NCBI GenBank assembly: GCA_029582155.1
Contig: CM055906.1
Coordinates: 17,217,937 to 17,281,936 of the forward strand
Direction: 5' to 3'
Source: Panopea generosa
Lineage: Eukaryota > Mollusca > Bivalvia > Adapedonta > Hiatellidae
Length of the DNA stretch: 64,000 nucleotides
Shown here: piece by piece, positions 59,354-64,000 of the stretch
Numbering within the stretch: position 1 is the stretch's first letter
Layout: every line of letters starts with the position of its first letter
The notes under the pieces: generated by a model
Seen by the model: the letters and a program-made list of their open reading frames with translations, nothing else
Databases searched by the model: none
Told to the model about the DNA's origin: nothing
Translations under genes and position numbers: made by a program

Positions 59354-60850
59354 AGATAAAAGTTAGAATAAAAAAGTTATTTCGTTTATAAACTTTATTT
59401 AATGGGTGTTTGTCATTTAATACTGGTCTGGAGGCAAATGAGGTTATGGTAAGTTTCAAGTAGAAAATAATGTTTTACATTCTCCGGCTGGTAAAAAGAA
59501 AAACAATATAAAGCTGTGTATACTGCAAAACATATACTTTATTTATTAGTAATACAAAATAATTATTGTAATCATATAGATCTAACAAGGCGATTGTAAG
59601 CTTCCTCATCACAACCTCAGACATCACGTCATATCCGCAATTCTGTTTTTTATACTACAAATCATATATTTGATTTAATATTTTATACAAAATTACAATT
59701 GATATAATATTAAAACATAACAAAGTATCACCTTGAACACGGAACTATACTACAATATATCACAAATAGACCAATTAGTCCTCACAAAATATACAAAGGA
59801 ATGACCACTGCGCATCGACAGTTCTTCTGGCCTCTAAGCAACTGATGCAATGTGTATTTTAAGACAGTCCTTGATACCTCCCATATCAGTTCTATTCAAC
59901 CCCGATGAAAAAGCAGGGAACTCTATTCCTGCCCAACAATGCATAAATATTCAACGCTTACCAAACTGTGACGTCATTCAACGTCCGCTGAAGCAACTAA
60001 CCAATCAACGTGCTCAACACTCATTGCTATGTAACGGAGTCAAACGGGATTGGTCGGTCTACTCTACAGTATATGACTTGTCCGTATACTGTTATTTTAA
60101 ATTTACAATGCTTTCAAATTTATAGGATTTTGTGAATAAAATTTTGACGTCCTGTCGTCGGTGGTATTTCGCAACCGGAATAGAAGACGTACAACGTGTT
60201 TTTATAACGATGCAATGTCATCAAGTGTTTATTTATAACGATGTAATGTCATCAAGTATTTATTTATTCAAAGAAAGAAGAAATGGTTAATTGTTTTTAT
60301 TCTTTTTTTCGTAATTAAAAAAGAAGGCAATTGTCAACAATGTTGCATATGTACTTTAACATTGTGAAAATAGTACCTCATTACTTTAATTTTACTCAGC
60401 ATAATACACATAAAATCAAAATGTTATTATGTTGTCTTTGAATCCTACATGAATTTTGAGCATTATCCTATAAAAAAAGGCGCTGTACAATTTGGCACAA
60501 AATATATTGATTTCGCAGGATTGATTCCGAATGAAGTTACCGGAATGAAACAAATAAGCTCTACTCGTACGTCATTATTAATTAAGTTTAGATAAGTCGA
60601 CAGACAGATCCATGTATTAAGTAAATACAATATTAATCTATCAGGCTAATAAACGACATTGCCACATTTCTCTTCTTTTATAACACTACTTATGCGTTTT
60701 CATTGTATCATATATTTTTCCGTCCATTGGTCGTACTGCCTTAGTACTTTGGGCTTGTGTGGAATATTACCTTCAATATTTGAAAACATAATTTTGATAG
60801 GGATATTTTAATTCAAAAATGTGATGAATGATCTCATTGTGTTATGTGTT
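59354..60850. other. Mostly non-coding; contains a CRE/CCAAT cluster
   Basis: GC-richer than its surroundings at 59,800-60,200. A 91-codon frame at 59,850-60,125 has no family resemblance. Two near-identical ~30-bp pieces (ttataacgatgcaatgtcat and ttataacgatgtaatgtcat, then caagt) lie at about 60,203 and 60,233. Confidence 0.5.
59960..60180. promoter_or_regulatory. Possible promoter-like cluster: CRE and CCAAT motifs
   Basis: A perfect palindromic CRE, tgacgtca, lies near 59,970; accaatc near 60,000; gattggtc near 60,049; a further gacgtc near 60,148. No exon can be joined to it. The assignment rests only on motif density and local GC content. Confidence 0.25.
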
Positions 60851-60854
60851 AATA

Positions 60855-61525
60855 ATCATGATGACCGCTACAATTCAGCATATCAAATATTAACGATAAT
60901 CTTGATGCCCGCTAGAATTCAGCATATCAAATATTACTGATAATCTTGATGACCGCTAGAATTCAGTATATCAAACATTACTGATAATCTTGATGACCGC
61001 TAGAATTCAGCATATCAAATATTACCTATAATCACGATAAACACTAAATCCAGCATATCAAAAATTACCGATAACATTGATGACCGCTAGAATTCAGCAT
61101 ATCAAATATTATCGATAATCACCATAAACACTAGAATTGAGCATATCAAATATTACTGATAATCTTGATGACCGCTAGAATTAGCATATCAAATATTATC
61201 GATAATCACGATAAACACTAGAATTCAGCCTATCAAATATTATCGATAATCACGATAAATACTGGAATTCAGCTGATCAAATATTACCGATAAACACTAG
61301 AATTAGCATATACAATATTACCGATAATCTTGATGACCACTAGAATTAGCATATCAAACATTACCGATAATCTTGATGACCGTTAGAATTAGCATATCAA
61401 ACATTACCGATAATCTTGATGACCGTTAGAATTAGCATATCAAACATTACCGATAATCTTGATGACCACTAGAATTAGCATATCAAATATTACCGACGAT
61501 GATCATGATAAACACTAGAATTCAG
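60855..61525. repeat. 44-bp tandem repeat, about 15 copies
   Basis: Unit 'gcatatcaaatattaccgat' plus aatcttgatgaccgctagaattca. gcatatc recurs at 60,878 and 60,922 (44 bp). Two subtypes differ by 'cttgatgacc' versus 'cacgataaac', and one block lacks two bases (gaattagcat). Each unit holds gataatctt/gataatcac near-palindromes. Confidence 0.93.
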
Positions 61526-62482
61526 CATCTTGGCAGTAAGATCTATTGTACTTAATTGCTTTTCAACAACAACTTCACATTAATCTATTAGAACTAAATA
61601 AATATAATGTATAATGTACAAAGTTTTAATAAATACATACGATAAGCCACTGTTCATTTAGACGGTTTGACATCTTAGTCATTCTCCGTACCATATTGTC
61701 AATAAATATCCCAGTCATTGATATAAAAATAGTATATCACTTGTCTGTTATTATTACAAGTTATACAAAGTTACCTAAAAAGTATACACAATGTCACATG
61801 TAAACACAATAATAGTACATGTATATGATGGCGTCAACAGTCCGATACTTCATTTTCCCCCACGGATTGTTAAATTAACATTTGATCACAATAGTACACC
61901 TTAAGCCTTCACTATATTGTTGTTTTCCATTCTAGATCCACGTTCATGAACCTAACAGAACCCTACAGCGAACATGTCTTTTAATAGAGCGCACGTCATT
62001 TTTAACTATCACGTTTTCGGTTCGATAAATACACATACAGATGGCTATGTTCAAAGATGTCGTCTATTACCAGCATTACTTTATTAGAAAATAAATCAGA
62101 TGTCAATATGTCAAGCTTAATTTCATTAATGTTTCATTACTGACACTTCATTATAGCAAATATTTTTTAAAAAATGAAAACAGGATTTAAAAAAATATGT
62201 ATGCATGCTTCTTTTCAAGAAATTTAAAAACAAAAGTTTTGGTTTAAAGAGAATTCTAAGAAATCTTTAATGTTTCATGTTGCTGGTCACGTGCAGAACA
62301 TATGACGCAGTCCAAAGTCAGACAACATGTTTCTAGCCAGTCCAGTCTTGCATTTCATATGTGTAATTACCTGCTCGTTTTCTTCCTTAAATTATTAAAC
62401 CACAAACATTGACGCAGAATTGCAACCCCTGCACCGCAGCAGTTCTAACATTGGAACAAGGTATGTTCAAGTATCGACCGGC
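61526..62482 (-). other. Probable 3' UTR and flank of the C2-domain gene
   Basis: Lies directly downstream of the minus-strand stop at 62,485. A possible poly(A) signal, AATAAA on the minus strand, is at 62,085-62,080, about 400 nt after the stop. Nothing else recognised. Confidence 0.4.
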
Positions 62483-62823
62483 CTATTCCGTAGAAGCGGC
62501 ATTGTTTTCTTTGAAATTAAACACTGGGCATATCGGGTGCCATTTAGCCGTTTCCAACGGACGTGGTGACAATATTTCCTTCCAATGTGTGCGACCACTT
62601 TTGCAGGTATTTCCTCCAATGCTTACATGCCCAACAACTGCATCTTTTGTGTGAATCTTTCCCCGCATTATTATGAAATCGAGGCAATAATCACTGACGT
62701 CATTTCCGCCAAAGTCAAACAAAAATGGCTGATTCCATATTGGGTTGTGTCCACTTTGCGTTCTTGTTTCATGGTTCTTGACAACCTCGTGTTTCTTTTG
62801 TAAGTTTATTATCACATAGTGTG
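62483..62823 (-). CDS. Last coding exon of a synaptotagmin-like C2-domain protein
   Basis: Exon bounded by an acceptor (minus tatttcag just before 62,823) and the stop TAG at 62,485-62,483. It encodes about 112 residues after completing the split codon. It forms the second part of a C2 domain: YVIINLQKKHEVVKNHETRT, then NPIWNQPFLFDF (the NPxWNxxFxF strand), VVGHVSIGG, and THWKEILSPRPLETAKWHPI, like the C-terminal 'HW...WH.L' of synaptotagmin C2B domains. The positions that hold Ca2+-binding Asp residues in active C2 domains are not acidic (the usual DPYV is AHYV here), so a Ca2+-independent membrane or protein-binding role is likely. Exact family member uncertain. Confidence 0.85.
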
Positions 62824-63762
62824 CTGAAATAATACAAAATATACCATTAAATTAAACATTTCAGACAGTTAAAGGAACCATAAATTCCAAAAATTGATAC
62901 TTTCAATATTGCCTACCTTTTACCAATTACTGTCATTGTTTTCAGATCTATGTATTATTTTATACAAGTTCTTATACTGTTACAGCGCTATGACAATGAT
63001 CGATGGGTCATGGGTTCGATCTTTCGCTAAGAGCTAATATTGATTGTTAAGAAAGGCTACATAGGACGTGTAGCTCTAACGCATTCGCTTTCTACAGGTT
63101 CTGTCCATGGTTGTGGTTTGTACAAGTCGGAAAGACACGCTTTACAAGTCGATTGTAATTAAATAAGTTTAAATCTGCTATAGCAGTGTTTTAAATAAAG
63201 CTTTATCCGAATGATTTTCGAAATAGCTTAAACAATTATATTTAGTTAAGTACACATTTTTATTGGCAGTAAGAATGTGTTGAAATCTGAATATAGTTTA
63301 AAGAATTAAAATCAAACTATTCCGTGCAGGTTCATACAGCAGCACAACTAGCAAAGTCGAGTAATATCATGTTGTTACAAGTGAAGTGAAATACTTAATT
63401 GTACATGGAAGTGAAATGGGTCGTCAAATAGTATTTCACGTGTTTTTATGTTAAATTACCAGTAAATCGAACACTAAGTGTGCTCTATTGTAAAGCTAGT
63501 TACTGCTTTTTTTGTACGAAAAATAGTTTCTTCAACCACTGCAATACTTTGCGAACCTGGAGGCAAAATTATTGTGAGTTTTGCTCCCTTTGGTGAGCTG
63601 TATATCGACACCCGGAAAGATGCATTTCGGCATGGATAGTTTTCTTCGTGTATTCAATCCGGAGAGCTAACGGAGATCACCTCGGTTATATATATACACA
63701 TATTTTTTTCCCCATATTTTCAGCAACTTTACTAATCAATGTAACATAAAGATAGTATATAC
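62824..63762 (-). other. Intron of the C2-domain gene
   Basis: Phase-1 intron of 939 bp with GT donor (63,762-63,761; accag|gtatat) and AG acceptor (62,825-62,824; tatttcag|cac). Joining the flanking exons keeps the C2 domain in register. A B-box-like gggttcgatc near 63,012 hints at a decayed tRNA-derived insertion. Confidence 0.8.
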
Positions 63763-63907
63763 CTGGTCTGCCTATCAGTTTGTCGGATTTGGGCAGATTG
63801 CTTGCCTTTCTCACCATAACTTTCATCCGGTTGGCTGACGACTGGAACTCGATACACACAAACAAAGCACCAAGGTCTTCGAACAGATACTTCTCCGATG
63901 TAGATCC
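63763..63907 (-). CDS. Penultimate coding exon of the synaptotagmin-like protein
   Basis: 145-bp exon between an acceptor (minus tttgcag before 63,907) and the GT donor at 63,762. It starts in phase 0 and ends with one base of a split codon. It encodes 48 residues, including GALFVCIEFQSSANRMKVMV and RKASNLPKSDKLIGRP, the first strands and loop 1 of a C2 domain (compare G-x-L-x-V-x-L-x-Y...LxVxVxxAxNLP). The one loop-1 Asp is kept, but the DPY Asp is absent in the next exon. The gene continues beyond the right edge, where the first C2 domain and any membrane anchor would lie. Confidence 0.85.
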
Positions 63908-64000
63908 CTGCAAATGAAACAGTCTTTGAATTAATGTTTGTCTCTTCAATTTAGTATTGAGAATTATTGTAGCATTGTTTTATATTATATGAAGAAATGC

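Noticed and set aside
59850-60125. 91-codon frame as a gene
   Set aside because: No motif, no splice or promoter logic that fits, and composition like the surrounding sequence.

Overview
This is a 64 kb stretch of AT-rich animal nuclear DNA. The spliced gene exons, the many decayed non-LTR retrotransposons, the tRNA-derived SINEs, TIR elements and long minisatellites all point to a metazoan. The repeat beginning near 15,171 and the set of LINE types suggest a marine bivalve mollusc; that is inference from family resemblance, because no database could be searched. Only one host gene can be supported, plus possible regulatory clusters. The rest is mobile-element debris and tandem repeats. I saw no prokaryotic-style operon, CRISPR array or obviously new multi-gene system.

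Layout. Positions 1-2,522 are a 39-bp minisatellite with higher-order structure. 2.5-20.7 kb holds no recognisable gene but contains a 53-bp array (4.7-5.4 kb), a SINE (5.8-6.0 kb), a small TIR element (9.1-9.3 kb), a very AT-rich 43-bp array (10.4-11.6 kb), a CCAAT-box cluster (13.2-13.5 kb), and two blocks of a ~300-bp dispersed repeat (15.2-16.6 and 18.7-19.6 kb) flanking a 22-bp minisatellite (17.1-18.5 kb). 20.7-41.2 kb is a graveyard of LINEs: an L1-like copy (20.7-23.6 kb, +), a CR1/jockey-like copy (23.8-26.4 kb, -), an ORF1 remnant (28.6-29.7 kb, -), a copy missing its RT core (30.9-32.2 kb, -), an internally rearranged copy (34.7-36.4 kb, +), an RT copy (38.1-39.9 kb, -), and a C-terminal copy (40.2-41.2 kb, +) split by a 322-bp hAT-like element. 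Arrays of 33 bp (32.3-33.0 kb) and 87 bp (37.0-37.95 kb, four E-box hexamers per unit) lie among them.

41.2-61.5 kb holds hAT-like and Tc1-like relics, a solo LTR (43.6-44.2 kb) matching an LTR (55.3-56.0 kb) that is followed by a broken gag, a Polinton-like family-B DNA polymerase relic (46.8-48.2 kb, -), two tRNA-derived elements, a further LINE ORF1 (51.9-53.0 kb, +), and a GTC/GAC-rich ~120-bp array (53.0-54.4 kb) interrupted by a 465-bp TIR element. At the right edge (62.5-63.9 kb, -) are the last two exons of a synaptotagmin-like C2-domain gene that continues past the window.

Apart from that C2 gene there is no evidence that these parts work together. They are layered insertions, deletions and local tandem amplification.
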